Below, piece by piece: positions 8,215 through 16,541 of a stretch of DNA of 25,822 nt. Source of the stretch: Syntrophaceae bacterium UBA6252 (GTDB lineage Bacteria; Desulfobacterota; Syntrophia; Syntrophales; UBA6807). Location: assembly GCA_002441265.1 (NCBI GenBank), contig DJVQ01000010.1, positions 1-25,822 of the forward strand. Direction: 5' to 3'. A program made the position numbers and the translations under genes. The notes under the pieces are model-generated. The model was not told the DNA's origin. It saw nothing but the letters and a program-made list of their open reading frames with translations, and did no database searches. Position 1 is the stretch's first letter. The number at the start of each line of letters is the position of its first letter.

Positions 8215-8879
8215 TGCGCAGCTTTCCGGAAAAGCCGGCCGCTGATCATGGAGGAGATGGTCCCCTCCTTGAAGATCACGTCGTACCAGAAAGCCATGTA
8301 TACGTGGACCACGATGAAGAGAATGAAAAGCCAGGTGAGGATGTGGTGGATCCAGCGAACCGTTGCCAAACCGCCCAGGAGGTTCTCCACGGGTTTCAGC
8401 AGGAAATAGACGACGGCGGTAAGCCCCGCGTGATATCCCGCTCCCATGAGAATGAGTCCCGTGAGGCAGATGAGGAAGAGCATGAACAAAAGCCCCCCGT
8501 AGGCCAGGGACTGGAGCGGCCCGTAAAGATGGGTGTGTTCCGGAGGCTCTTTCGAAATGAGCAGGTAGAACTTGATCTGCTTCCAGAAATTTCCCAGTTT
8601 CGCCCAGGCGAAGAAATCTTTCCAGTCGGCGTGAAAGGTGGAGAAGAAGGCGAGATAGATCCGCCAGATGAAGATGAAGACCAGGAAAACGCCGAAGAGG
8701 ATGTGGACGAACCGTACGTTGCCCATGAAGAATTTGTCCACCGTTTCTCCCGATGCGATGGTGAACGGGTCCGCAATGTAGAAGCCCGTCGCGATCAGGA
8801 CGAAGATGGAAAAAGCCATGGCCCAGTGGTTGATCCGGATGGCGACCGACCATTCCTGTTTGGGTATTATTGCTTCCAC
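8211..8879 (-). CDS. hyaC: Hydrogenase cytochrome b subunit
   Basis: A 222-residue membrane diheme cytochrome b of the HyaC/HydC family. It takes electrons from the hydrogenase small subunit and passes them to quinone. Four hydrophobic segments are visible (roughly residues 18-37, 57-80, 126-150 and 173-198), with candidate heme histidines in RINHWAM, RFVHILFG, RWIHHIL and IVVHVYM. The start is GTG at 8879, preceded by AGGAGG. It follows the large-subunit gene by 18 bases and is the last structural gene before the terminator. Length matches the family. Confidence 0.95.
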   Translation of the reverse strand: MEAIIPKQEWSVAIRINHWAMAFSIFVLIATGFYIADPFTIASGETVDKFFMGNVRFVHILFGVFLVFIFIWRIYLAFFSTFHADWKDFFAWAKLGNFWKQIKFYLLISKEPPEHTHLYGPLQSLAYGGLLFMLFLICLTGLILMGAGYHAGLTAVVYFLLKPVENLLGGLATVRWIHHILTWLFILFIVVHVYMAFWYDVIFKEGTISSMISGRLFRKAAH

Positions 8880-8897
8880 GGTGTCCTCCTTCCCGCC

Positions 8898-10571
8898 TCA
8901 GGCCACTTTGAACATCCTGATCCTGTCCACCCGGGGATCGATGATGTGAACCGCGCAGGCCATGCACGGATCGAACGAGTGGATGGTTCTCAGGATTTCC
9001 AGCGGCTGGTCGGCGTTGGCCAGCTTCGTCCCGATGAGGGATTCCTCGTAGGGGCCCCGTTTCCCTTCCATCCCCCTGGGGGAGCAGTTCCACGTGGAGG
9101 GCACGACGGCCTGGTAGTTGGAGACGACATGATTGTCGATCTTGATCCAGTGTCCCAGGGCGCCTCTGGGGACCTCGTTCATGCCGCGGCCCTGGCCCGT
9201 TCTCGGGACTTCGCACCGCGTCCAGGTCCGCGTGTCGCCGGCCTTGATGTTGGCCACAAGTTCGTTCACCCAGTTTGCGATCTCGTCGCCCACGAGCTTC
9301 GTTTCCAGCGCCCGGGCGGCCGTCCGGCCGAGGGTGGAGAAAAGGACCGTCACGGGGAGGTTCGCCGCCTTCAGGGTGGCGTCCGTGAGGCCCTTGATCT
9401 TTTCGTGTCCCTGGGCGTACCCCACGATGAACCGGGCCAGCGGGCCCACTTCGTAAGGTTCCCCGTCGTACCGGGGGGCCTTGCACCACGTGTACTTGCC
9501 GTCGCCGTTCACATGGCCGTCCGCCGTGTATCCCGTGTACTCCGGTTCGGTCTTCCCGTCATAGGGGTGGAGGTTGTCCTCGCCCTTGTACCAGGCGTGG
9601 GTCACGTCCTCGGTGATCTTGGTTTCATCCAGGGGCAGGGGGTTGGCGATGTCCCTGCTCTTGACGACTCCCTTCGGAAGGAGGGTGGCGTTCCAGTCGT
9701 CGTCGAGGGGGAACCCGCCGTAACAGAGATAATTGGGAACCCCGGCGCCGATTCCCGCCGCGCCCTCGTCCTTGTAATAGGTGGCGGCGATCAGCACGTC
9801 GGGAAGAAGGGCCGTCTCCACGAAATGGTTCACTTCCTTCAGCCGGAAGAGGTATTCTCCGATCCGGCTGGCGTCGAGGGCGTCCATGACGGAGCTGACG
9901 CCGCCCACCACGAGGGTCTGGGGGTGGGGGTTCTTCCCGCCGAAGATGGCCTGCATCTGCGCGGCCGTCTTGGAGACCTGGAGGGCGTCCAGGTAGTGGG
10001 AGGTGATGACCAGGTTCGCTTCCGGGGGAAGCTTGAAGGACGGGTTTCCCCAGTAGGCGTTGGCGAAGGGGCCGAGCCGTCCCGAGGCGACGAACCGTTT
10101 CAGCCGTTCCTGGACCGCCCGGTAATGGCCCTCGGAGCAGTTGTAAGGGTCAGGGTTGTAGGCCATGGCCAGGTCCACCGCCTTCTTCGGATCCGCCGAG
10201 AGGGCGCTGACGACGTCCACCCAGTCGAGACCGTGAAGGTGGTAGAAGTGCATGATGTGGTCGCACAGGTACTGGGCCCCCTTCATGAGGTTCCGGACGA
10301 TCCGGGCGTTTTTCGGAGGCCGGACCTTAAAGGCGTCCTCGCTGGCGAGGATGCTCGTTTCATAGTGGGAATAGGTGCACACGCCGCAGAACCGCTGGAC
10401 CATGAGGCCCACGTCCCGGGGGTCGTGGTTTTTCACGATCGTTTCAATGCCCCGCCAGAGGGTGATGCTGCTCCAGGCGTCCCTGATGACGTTATTGTCG
10501 TCGAGTTCTACTTCGATTCTCAAGTGTCCCTCGATTCTCGTAATGGGATCGATGATCATTTTATTGCCCAT
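8898..10571 (-). CDS. hyaB: [NiFe] hydrogenase large subunit, group 1 uptake type
   Basis: A 557-residue catalytic subunit holding the NiFe(CN)2CO site. The nickel-binding motifs are RFCGVC (Cys62, Cys65) near the N-terminus and DPCMACAVH (Cys536, Cys539) near the C-terminus. The family is cut by its M52 protease after the His of the last motif, which here would remove 15 residues after His542. The fourth-ligand position pair is Cys, not selenocysteine, so this is a NiFe and not a NiFeSe enzyme. GGAGG precedes the ATG. It lies between the small subunit and cytochrome b genes. The subunit has no signal peptide and is expected to be exported with the Tat-bearing small subunit. Confidence 0.97.
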   Translation of the reverse strand: MGNKMIIDPITRIEGHLRIEVELDDNNVIRDAWSSITLWRGIETIVKNHDPRDVGLMVQRFCGVCTYSHYETSILASEDAFKVRPPKNARIVRNLMKGAQYLCDHIMHFYHLHGLDWVDVVSALSADPKKAVDLAMAYNPDPYNCSEGHYRAVQERLKRFVASGRLGPFANAYWGNPSFKLPPEANLVITSHYLDALQVSKTAAQMQAIFGGKNPHPQTLVVGGVSSVMDALDASRIGEYLFRLKEVNHFVETALLPDVLIAATYYKDEGAAGIGAGVPNYLCYGGFPLDDDWNATLLPKGVVKSRDIANPLPLDETKITEDVTHAWYKGEDNLHPYDGKTEPEYTGYTADGHVNGDGKYTWCKAPRYDGEPYEVGPLARFIVGYAQGHEKIKGLTDATLKAANLPVTVLFSTLGRTAARALETKLVGDEIANWVNELVANIKAGDTRTWTRCEVPRTGQGRGMNEVPRGALGHWIKIDNHVVSNYQAVVPSTWNCSPRGMEGKRGPYEESLIGTKLANADQPLEILRTIHSFDPCMACAVHIIDPRVDRIRMFKVA

Positions 10572-10613
10572 GCTGTTCCTCCTGGAATTCTTTTGCTCTT
10601 CCGATGCCCCGGG

Positions 10614-11801
10614 TTATTTGGCTTCTTTTTCCCGTTCTTCGCGGTGACGGATGGCCGTCAGACCGGCGTGGGCCGCGATGCCGACCGCGGTCAGGCCCGT
10701 CAGGGCGATGCCGATGCTGTCCACCGTGCTTTCACCGCCGATGGTCTTGTCCTCGATGGGTTTTTCCAGGGGGGCCATGGTGTCCCAGAATCCCGGTTCC
10801 GTGCATCCCATGCAGCCGTGACCCGCCATGACGGGCCAGGAAATGGCGTCATTGAAACGGATCTTGGCGCAGTTGGCGAAGGTGTAGGGTCCCTTGCATC
10901 CCACCTTGTAGAGGCACCAGCCTTTCTTGGCCGCCTCGTCTCCCCATTCCTCCACGTATTCCCCGGCGTCGAAGTGGGGACGTCTCTCGCAGAAATCGTG
11001 AATCCGCTTCCCGTACGCCCAGACCGGCCTTCCCAGGGAGTCGACGGCGGGCAAGGCGCCGAACATGAGGAAATGAAGAACCGTACCCACGAAGTTGATG
11101 GGATTCGGGGGGCATCCCGCGATGTTGACCGTGTTGATTCCAAGGGCGCCGCTGATGCTCGCGGCGTCCGTCGGGTTGGGCTTCGCCGCCGGGATGTTCC
11201 CGAAGGCGGAACAGCTCCCGATGCAGATGACCGCGCCGGCCTTCGAGGTCACTTCCTTGGCGACCTCGATTCCCGTCTTTCCCTTGGGACCGAGGGTGAG
11301 ATATTTGCCGTGGAGACCTACGGGCAGGGCGCCTTCGATGACGCAGACGAATTTGCCCGCGAAATCGTGAATGGCTTTTTCGAGGTTTTCCTCCGCCTGG
11401 TATCCCGCGGCAGCCATGAGCGTTTCGTGATATTCCAGGGAAATTGTTTCAAGAAGAATGTCGTCGATGTTCGGGTAGGAGGTCCTGAGAAGGGCTTCGC
11501 TGCATCCCGTGCACTCGGCGAAATGGAGCCAGACGACGGGCAGGCGGCTGAAGTTTTCCGCCGCTTTCGCCACCATGGGCCGGAATATGGGCGGAAGCAT
11601 GAGGAGCCCGGTCATCATGGAGGTCCATTTCAGGAAGCTCCGCCGGCTGACGCCCCGTTCCTTCAGCAGGGTTTGAAAGTCCACAACGGGTTCCGGCAGC
11701 GTCCGCTCCACCTCTTTCATGTGCGTTTTGCACCGGGCCAGGAGCTCACGATACTGCCGTTCAACGGTCCTCTGGTAATCGGAATCGTTCAAAATGGCCA
11801 T
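10614..11801 (-). CDS. hyaA: [NiFe] hydrogenase small subunit, Tat-exported and membrane anchored
   Basis: A 395-residue electron-transfer subunit. The Tat motif SRRSFLK lies at residues 52-58, followed by a hydrophobic stretch and a likely cut after AKA near residue 80. The iron-sulfur ligands can be seen in ECTGCSE, GSCSAFG, AGCPPNP, GWCLYKVGCKGP and GHGCMGC. A hydrophobic helix near residues 355-378 and a charged tail form the C-terminal anchor seen in cytochrome b-linked enzymes. The proximal motif is ECTGC and not ECTCC, so the features of the oxygen-tolerant class are absent. The ATG at 11801 follows GGGGAGG; the open frame upstream has no support. The region before the twin arginine is unusually long (52 residues). 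Confidence 0.96.
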   Translation of the reverse strand: MAILNDSDYQRTVERQYRELLARCKTHMKEVERTLPEPVVDFQTLLKERGVSRRSFLKWTSMMTGLLMLPPIFRPMVAKAAENFSRLPVVWLHFAECTGCSEALLRTSYPNIDDILLETISLEYHETLMAAAGYQAEENLEKAIHDFAGKFVCVIEGALPVGLHGKYLTLGPKGKTGIEVAKEVTSKAGAVICIGSCSAFGNIPAAKPNPTDAASISGALGINTVNIAGCPPNPINFVGTVLHFLMFGALPAVDSLGRPVWAYGKRIHDFCERRPHFDAGEYVEEWGDEAAKKGWCLYKVGCKGPYTFANCAKIRFNDAISWPVMAGHGCMGCTEPGFWDTMAPLEKPIEDKTIGGESTVDSIGIALTGLTAVGIAAHAGLTAIRHREEREKEAK

Positions 11802-11897
11802 AATACCTCCCCTATTGATGGCTTTCCTTCCCCCGTTCACCTCCGGCGGGGCAGGACAATGGATGACACACGCGCGAAAAAACAGAGCACTTTTTTC

Positions 11898-12025
11898 AAA
11901 CGGCAACGTAAAAAGCTCCGGCGGCGAGGCACCCGAATCCCGGCGACGGAAGCGCACCTTCCGGTGCGCGACAATGGGGAAGGATGAAGGGCAGCGCAGC
12001 AAATGGACTTTTTATGAAGCCGTCA
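11898..12025 (-). repeat. Palindromic intergenic repeat, copy 1
   Basis: Read on the minus strand it starts TGACGGCTTCATAAAAAGTCC, and it ends in an imperfect inverted copy of that start (GCTTTTTACGTTGCCGT). A central hairpin GCGCACC/GGTGCGC (11952-11969) is followed by a conserved CGGGATTCGGGTGCC box. It matches copies 2 and 3 over its length. It would lie in the 5' leader of the hydrogenase mRNA if the promoter at 12108-12136 is used. Confidence 0.8.
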
Positions 12026-12070
12026 AGGATGTCCAGTGACATCTGTTCCCTTTTTCCTGATGTGGATAAC

Positions 12071-12092
12071 AATATGCCTACGTAAACATATT
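12071..12092. promoter_or_regulatory. AATATG-N10-CATATT palindrome, possible operator
   Basis: Perfect 6-base arms separated by 10 bases lie just downstream of the predicted hydrogenase transcription start. The spacing suits a dimeric repressor or activator. No regulator family is assigned. Confidence 0.3.
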
Positions 12093-12107
12093 ACTATTAA
12101 AGCAAGC

Positions 12108-12136
12108 TTTTTAAAAGATCTCATCCTTCTTGTCAA
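12108..12136 (-). promoter_or_regulatory. Candidate sigma-70 promoter of the hydrogenase operon
   Basis: Minus strand TTGACA (12136-12131), a 17-base spacer and TAAAAA (12113-12108). This would give a leader of about 300 bases before the small-subunit ATG, including the palindromic repeat. The -35 is a perfect match and the -10 is moderate. Confidence 0.45.
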
Positions 12137-12194
12137 GCCTGAATTTAGGCATAACGGCACTATTACGGCTTTTTCCTTACTCCCCGCCCCTGCC

Positions 12195-12222
12195 TTGACA
12201 TTCCGGGGCTGTCTGATAAGAT
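12195..12222 (+). promoter_or_regulatory. Candidate sigma-70 promoter of the cyclase operon
   Basis: TTGACA (12195-12200), a 16-base spacer and TAAGAT (12217-12222), about 35 bases before the cyclase ATG. The -35 is a perfect match and the -10 is fair. Confidence 0.5.
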
Positions 12223-12256
12223 CCTGCCAAATCCGAAATGGAACGGACGTCGTCCC

Positions 12257-14503
12257 ATGAAAGACCGGCTTTTTGGCTTTTTTTCCGTCTCACCCCTGAA
12301 AATCGGCATCCTCGTGATCGTCATCGCCATTTTTCTTTTTCTGACGAACAACGCCTTTTTTTACTTCATGGAACTCAAGACCCTGGATATCCGGTTCCTC
12401 TCCCGGGGAGACCGGGTTCCGGGCGGCGAGGTGGTCATCGCCGTGGTGGACGAGAAGAGCCTGAGCGAACTGGGACGCTGGCCCTGGCCCCGGTCCGTGA
12501 TCGCCGGGCTGATCGAAACCTTGAGCAGGGACGGGGCGAAAACGGTGGGATTCGATGTCGTCTTCGCCGAACCCGACGAGAACTCGAGCCTGCGGGAGCT
12601 GACGGAAGTCCTGGGCGAAATGGAGCGGTCGGGGATCGGGGATGGCGCGGTCGCCGGACTCCTGGAGGAAAGAAGGGGAAAGGCCGACACCGACGCCGCC
12701 ATGGTCCGGGCCGTGGCCGATGCGGGAAACGTCACCCTGGGGTACTTTTTTTTCACCAATCCCAAGGAGATCAGCCATCTGAGCGAATCGGCCATCGAAG
12801 AGGGCAGAGCGAACATCGTCGATTCCAGGTATCAGGTCATCCAGTTTGACGGGCCAAACCCCTCCTTTCCCCTCATCGAGGCCTGCGCCGTCACGTCCAA
12901 CATTCCCGCCCTCTCGGAGGCAGCGGAAAACTCAGGGTATTTCAATTACTTCCCCGACAGGGACGGATCCATCCGCTGGTCCCCACTGGTGATCCGGTTC
13001 AAGGAGGATTTTTACCCCTCCCTCGCCGTCGCCTCCATCGAGCAGTACATGGACTGGCCCCCCATGGTCCTGAAGATCGCCGATTACGGGGTCCGGGGCG
13101 TCCAGATCGGGGACACCTTCGTCCCGACGGACGAAGCGGGGCGGATGATCGTGAACTACCTCGGTCCGGCGAAGACCTTCCCCCACTATTCCATTTCCGA
13201 CATCGTGAACGGCCGGATCGAACCGGAGCGGTTCCGGGACAAGATCGTCCTGGTGGGTGTCACCGCCACGGGGATTTACGATCTCCGGGTGACGCCGTTC
13301 AGCACCGTCTTTCCCGGCATCGAGATCCACGCCACGGTGATCGACAACATCCTCCACCGGAACTTTCTCCGGCGGCCGGACTGGACGGCGATCATCGACA
13401 TCGCCGCCGTGATCTTTCTCGGACTCGTGATCGTTCCGTTCCTGTCCCGCCTGCGGGCGGTGGCGGGACTCCTCCTGGTCGTGCTTCTGGGCGGCCTTTA
13501 CGTCCTGGGGAACCGGTTCGTCTTTTCCCAGTACAACCTGTGGCTCAACCTCGTTTACCCGATCTTCACCATCCTCGCCGTGTACGTGGGGATCACCCTG
13601 TACAAGTACGTCACGGAAGAGCGCGAGAAAAAGAAGATCCGGGGGGCGTTCCAGTACTATCTGTCACCGGCGGTCATCTCGGAAATCCTGAACGACCCCG
13701 CGAAGCTGAAACTCGGCGGGGAGAAAAAGAGCCTGACGGTGCTCTTTTCCGACATCCGGGGCTTCACCAGCCTCTCGGAAAAACTGACGCCGGAGGAACT
13801 CGTCCACATCCTCAACGAGTACCTCACGTCCATGACGAACGTGGTGTTCCGCCACGAGGGCCTCCTGGACAAGTACATCGGCGACGCCGTCATGGCCGTG
13901 TTCGGGGCGCCCATCGACCAGGAGGACCACGCCGAGAGGGGATGCCGGACGGCCCTGGAGATGATGGCGGAACTCGGGAAGCTCTGTGAGAAATGGAAGG
14001 GCGAGGGCCGTCCCGTCATCGACATCGGCATCGGGGTCAACAGCGGGGACATGGTCGTCGGCAACATGGGGTCGGACATGCGCTTCGACTACACCGTCAT
14101 GGGGGACCACGTGAACCTCGGGTCCCGCCTGGAGGGCCTGAACAAGGAATACGGAACGAACATCCTCATCAGCGAGTTCACCCACGAAATGGTGAAGGAT
14201 CTGTTCTTCTGCCGGAGCATCGACGCCGTCCGGGTGAAGGGAAAGGTGAAACCCGTCCGGATCTTCCAGGTGCTCGGTGAAATGAAGGACAGGGAAAAGT
14301 GGGAGGACCTGGTGCGCCTTTTCGAGGAGGCCCTCGAATGGTACCGCAAGGGGTCCTGGGACGAGGCCGTCGCCGCGTTCCGGAAGGTCCTGGAGCGCTA
14401 TCCCGGCGATCCTCCGTCGAAGATCTATGTCGAGCGGTGCGGCGAGCTCAAGAGCCATCCTCCCGAACAGTGGGACGGCGTCTACACGATGACGAAGAAG
14501 TAG
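12257..14503 (+). CDS. CHASE2-domain class III adenylate/guanylate cyclase
   Basis: A 748-residue membrane sensor cyclase. One membrane helix (about 14-31) is followed by an extracytoplasmic CHASE2 sensor domain (about 35-370) with LDIRF, VVDEKSL, GRWPWPR and GFDVVF. Three helices (about 376-455) come next, then a catalytic class III nucleotidyl cyclase domain (about 490-660). The metal aspartates are in FSDIRGF (Asp499) and DKYIGDAVMAVFG (Asp543), and the substrate-side segment is RFDYTVMGDHVNLGSR. A short TPR-like helical tail follows, with FEEALEWYRKGSWDEAV. All catalytic motifs look intact, so cyclic nucleotide synthesis is likely. The base (A or G) is not settled by eye, although Lys in DKYIGD favours ATP. 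The ribosome-binding site is weak. alr begins six bases after its stop. Confidence 0.92.
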   Translation: MKDRLFGFFSVSPLKIGILVIVIAIFLFLTNNAFFYFMELKTLDIRFLSRGDRVPGGEVVIAVVDEKSLSELGRWPWPRSVIAGLIETLSRDGAKTVGFDVVFAEPDENSSLRELTEVLGEMERSGIGDGAVAGLLEERRGKADTDAAMVRAVADAGNVTLGYFFFTNPKEISHLSESAIEEGRANIVDSRYQVIQFDGPNPSFPLIEACAVTSNIPALSEAAENSGYFNYFPDRDGSIRWSPLVIRFKEDFYPSLAVASIEQYMDWPPMVLKIADYGVRGVQIGDTFVPTDEAGRMIVNYLGPAKTFPHYSISDIVNGRIEPERFRDKIVLVGVTATGIYDLRVTPFSTVFPGIEIHATVIDNILHRNFLRRPDWTAIIDIAAVIFLGLVIVPFLSRLRAVAGLLLVVLLGGLYVLGNRFVFSQYNLWLNLVYPIFTILAVYVGITLYKYVTEEREKKKIRGAFQYYLSPAVISEILNDPAKLKLGGEKKSLTVLFSDIRGFTSLSEKLTPEELVHILNEYLTSMTNVVFRHEGLLDKYIGDAVMAVFGAPIDQEDHAERGCRTALEMMAELGKLCEKWKGEGRPVIDIGIGVNSGDMVVGNMGSDMRFDYTVMGDHVNLGSRLEGLNKEYGTNILISEFTHEMVKDLFFCRSIDAVRVKGKVKPVRIFQVLGEMKDREKWEDLVRLFEEALEWYRKGSWDEAVAAFRKVLERYPGDPPSKIYVERCGELKSHPPEQWDGVYTMTKK

Positions 14504-14509
14504 TCTGTC

Positions 14510-16471
14510 ATGAATGAGCCTTCGCAATATCGAAGCTGGGTCGAAATCGACCTGGACGCCTTCCGGCAGAACTGGGAGGAGATCCGCCGTCTCGCCGGGG
14601 ACCGGTCGCGGATTCTCCAGGTCGTCAAGGCGGATGCCTACGGCCACGGGGCCATCGAGATCTCCCAGCACGCCCTGAGGAACGGCGCCTCCTTTCTCGG
14701 CGTGGCCAACGCCGACGAGGGAGTGCAGCTCCGGGTCGGCGGGATCGCCGCGCCGGTCCTGATCCTCAGCCCTTCCCCCCTTTCGGAGATCGATGAGATC
14801 GTCAAGTACGACCTGATGCCGTCCGTGTCCGACCTGGAATTCGCCGCGGCGTTGAGCAGGAGCCTGGAAAAGAGGGGCATGCGGCTTCCCGTGCACGTGG
14901 AGGTGGACACGGGGATGGGCAGGGGGGGCATCCTCTACAGCGAGGCCCTCGAAACGATCCGTTCCATCCTTTCCCTTCCGTGCCTGGACGTGGAAGGGAT
15001 CTTCTCCCATCTCGCCTCCAGCGAGATCCGGGAGGACCGGCTCAACGAAACCCAGTGGGAGCGGTTTTCGAAGCTCCTCGCCGACCTCGATGCGGCGGGA
15101 ATCCGGATCCCCATCCGGCATTTCTCCAACAGCGGGGGCATCCTGAATTTTCCCGGGTACGGGCTCGACCTGGTCCGGGCGGGGATCATGACCTACGGGA
15201 TCTACCCCTCGCCGACCCTGAACGGCCTGGCGGGGCTTTCCCCCGTCATGAGCTTCAAGACCTCCATCGTCCTGGTGAAGGAATTCCCGCCGGGGTACAG
15301 CATCGGGTACAACGGAACCTTCGTCACGAAAAGAAACACGCGGATTGCCACGATCCCCGTCGGCTACGGGGACGGTTACGGCCTCCTTCTCTCGAAGATC
15401 GGGGAGGTCCTGGTGCGGGGGACGCGGGTCCCCATCGTGGGGAGGGTGTCCATGGACATGACCACCATCGACGTGACCGGCGTGCCGGAATGCCGGACGG
15501 GGGACGAGGTCGTTCTCCTCGGGAGGCAGGGGAAAGGGTACATCCCGGCGAACGAGATCGCGGCGAAGGCCGGGACGATCAGCTACGAGGTCCTGTGCAC
15601 CATGGGAAAGAGGGCGCCCCGGGTGTTCGTGAACAAGGGAAAGCCCGACGCCGTCGAACCGAGGCTCCGGAGGGTCTTCATCCCCGGGGAGGAACGGTCC
15701 ATCGCCCGGATCGACCAGATCATCCGGAGCTGTCTCGAAGCCCGGGCCAACGACCGGGAACTGGGAAACGCCATCTACTACGAGATGCTGGAGACCCTCT
15801 TCGGGAAGGAGAACCGGCAGCTCGAACTCCGGAGCGGCTTCGATTACCGGATCCGGGTCCGGGAATTTTCCGAGGAGGAGAAACAGGGCGACCCCGGCTC
15901 GGAACTCTTTTTCAAGGTGACCACCCAGGTCGGCTACACGAAGCTCTTGAAAAACCGGGTTTTCTTCATCGGATGCGCCATGACGAACGAGCAGCTCTCC
16001 CAGTTGTTCGAGGATCCCGCATGCGAGTACCGATGGCTCTTCAACACCCGGAACGAGCAGATCCGGGAAGAGGATTTCCGGGTGCAGGGGGTCCGGATCG
16101 ACGGTTCCCCGGTTCCCATCCTCCGGACGGACCAGACGGGAAGGGGCCTCGAGGTCTGGTGCGGCGGCGAGGAACTGGAGGAGAAGCTGAACCGGCCCGT
16201 CCGGCTCGAAATCCAGATCGTGACGAAGAAAGTCAAGAGAAACCGCCTTTTTTCCGTGTACCTCGTCTATCCGACCCGGGGGCTCAACATCGACTTCGAT
16301 TACGAGGGGACGTCCATCCGGAACGTGAGGGAGGTCAGTTTCTTTTCCGGGAAGCACCTGTACCCCGAGGTCCGCGAGGAACGGGGAAAGTCGGTCGCCC
16401 TTTCCATCGGGGAGAACGACTGGATCTTTCCCACGAGCGGCGTGACCTTTGTCTGGGACCTGGACCTGTGA
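14510..16471 (+). CDS. alr: Alanine racemase with a long unrecognised C-terminal region
   Basis: The first ~375 residues are a PLP-dependent alanine racemase, which makes D-Ala for peptidoglycan. The PLP lysine is Lys40 in VVKADAYGHG, the opposing catalytic tyrosine is Tyr267 in SIGYNGTF, and VGYGDGY and GRVSMDMTTIDVT are also present. The protein continues to residue 653, nearly twice the usual length. The extra ~280 residues (about 375-653) are soluble and rich in charged and aromatic residues. They contain segments such as FKVTTQVGYTKLL and end in GVTFVWDLDL, and I cannot assign them to a family. No frameshift or internal stop is seen, so it is a true fusion or extension. It follows the cyclase gene by six bases and precedes ddl. 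Confidence 0.93.
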   Translation: MNEPSQYRSWVEIDLDAFRQNWEEIRRLAGDRSRILQVVKADAYGHGAIEISQHALRNGASFLGVANADEGVQLRVGGIAAPVLILSPSPLSEIDEIVKYDLMPSVSDLEFAAALSRSLEKRGMRLPVHVEVDTGMGRGGILYSEALETIRSILSLPCLDVEGIFSHLASSEIREDRLNETQWERFSKLLADLDAAGIRIPIRHFSNSGGILNFPGYGLDLVRAGIMTYGIYPSPTLNGLAGLSPVMSFKTSIVLVKEFPPGYSIGYNGTFVTKRNTRIATIPVGYGDGYGLLLSKIGEVLVRGTRVPIVGRVSMDMTTIDVTGVPECRTGDEVVLLGRQGKGYIPANEIAAKAGTISYEVLCTMGKRAPRVFVNKGKPDAVEPRLRRVFIPGEERSIARIDQIIRSCLEARANDRELGNAIYYEMLETLFGKENRQLELRSGFDYRIRVREFSEEEKQGDPGSELFFKVTTQVGYTKLLKNRVFFIGCAMTNEQLSQLFEDPACEYRWLFNTRNEQIREEDFRVQGVRIDGSPVPILRTDQTGRGLEVWCGGEELEEKLNRPVRLEIQIVTKKVKRNRLFSVYLVYPTRGLNIDFDYEGTSIRNVREVSFFSGKHLYPEVREERGKSVALSIGENDWIFPTSGVTFVWDLDL

Positions 16472-16541
16472 GGGCCCCCCGTGCCGCCCGGCCCCGAGGG
16501 GCGCGGGCTTTCGAAAAATCATCGGAAAGACGGGATTTTGA

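Larger units (their letters stand above)
11802..12256. other. Divergent control region between hydrogenase operon and cyclase gene
   Basis: This 455-base stretch has no credible gene. It contains the hydrogenase ribosome-binding site, one copy of the palindromic repeat family (11898-12025), a small AATATG/CATATT palindrome, and candidate promoters for both directions. The right half is AT-rich compared with its surroundings. No sigma-54 -24/-12 site was found by eye. Confidence 0.6.

Noticed and set aside
8898..8990. Possible NiFeSe hydrogenase, given that the host uses selenocysteine
   Set aside because: The C-terminal motif reads DPCMACAVH with a normal Cys codon where NiFeSe enzymes have UGA.
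11490..11530. Possible oxygen-tolerant hydrogenase
   Set aside because: The proximal cluster motif is ECTGC, lacking the extra cysteine of the ECTCC type.
8199..11987. A 1262-codon open frame on the plus strand
   Set aside because: It lies antisense to the hydrogenase genes, is dominated by biased residue runs typical of GC-rich shadow frames, and has no family motif. The minus-strand genes have clear catalytic motifs and ribosome-binding sites.
13664..16522. A 952-codon open frame on the minus strand opposite the cyclase and alr
   Set aside because: Shadow frame of GC-rich coding DNA; composition is rich in Pro, Arg, Gly, Asp and His without domains.
16472..16541. GC-rich inverted repeat between alr and ddl as a terminator
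   Set aside because: GCCC-GGCCCC/GGGG-GGGC pairing is possible, but there is no T run and the genes are likely co-transcribed.
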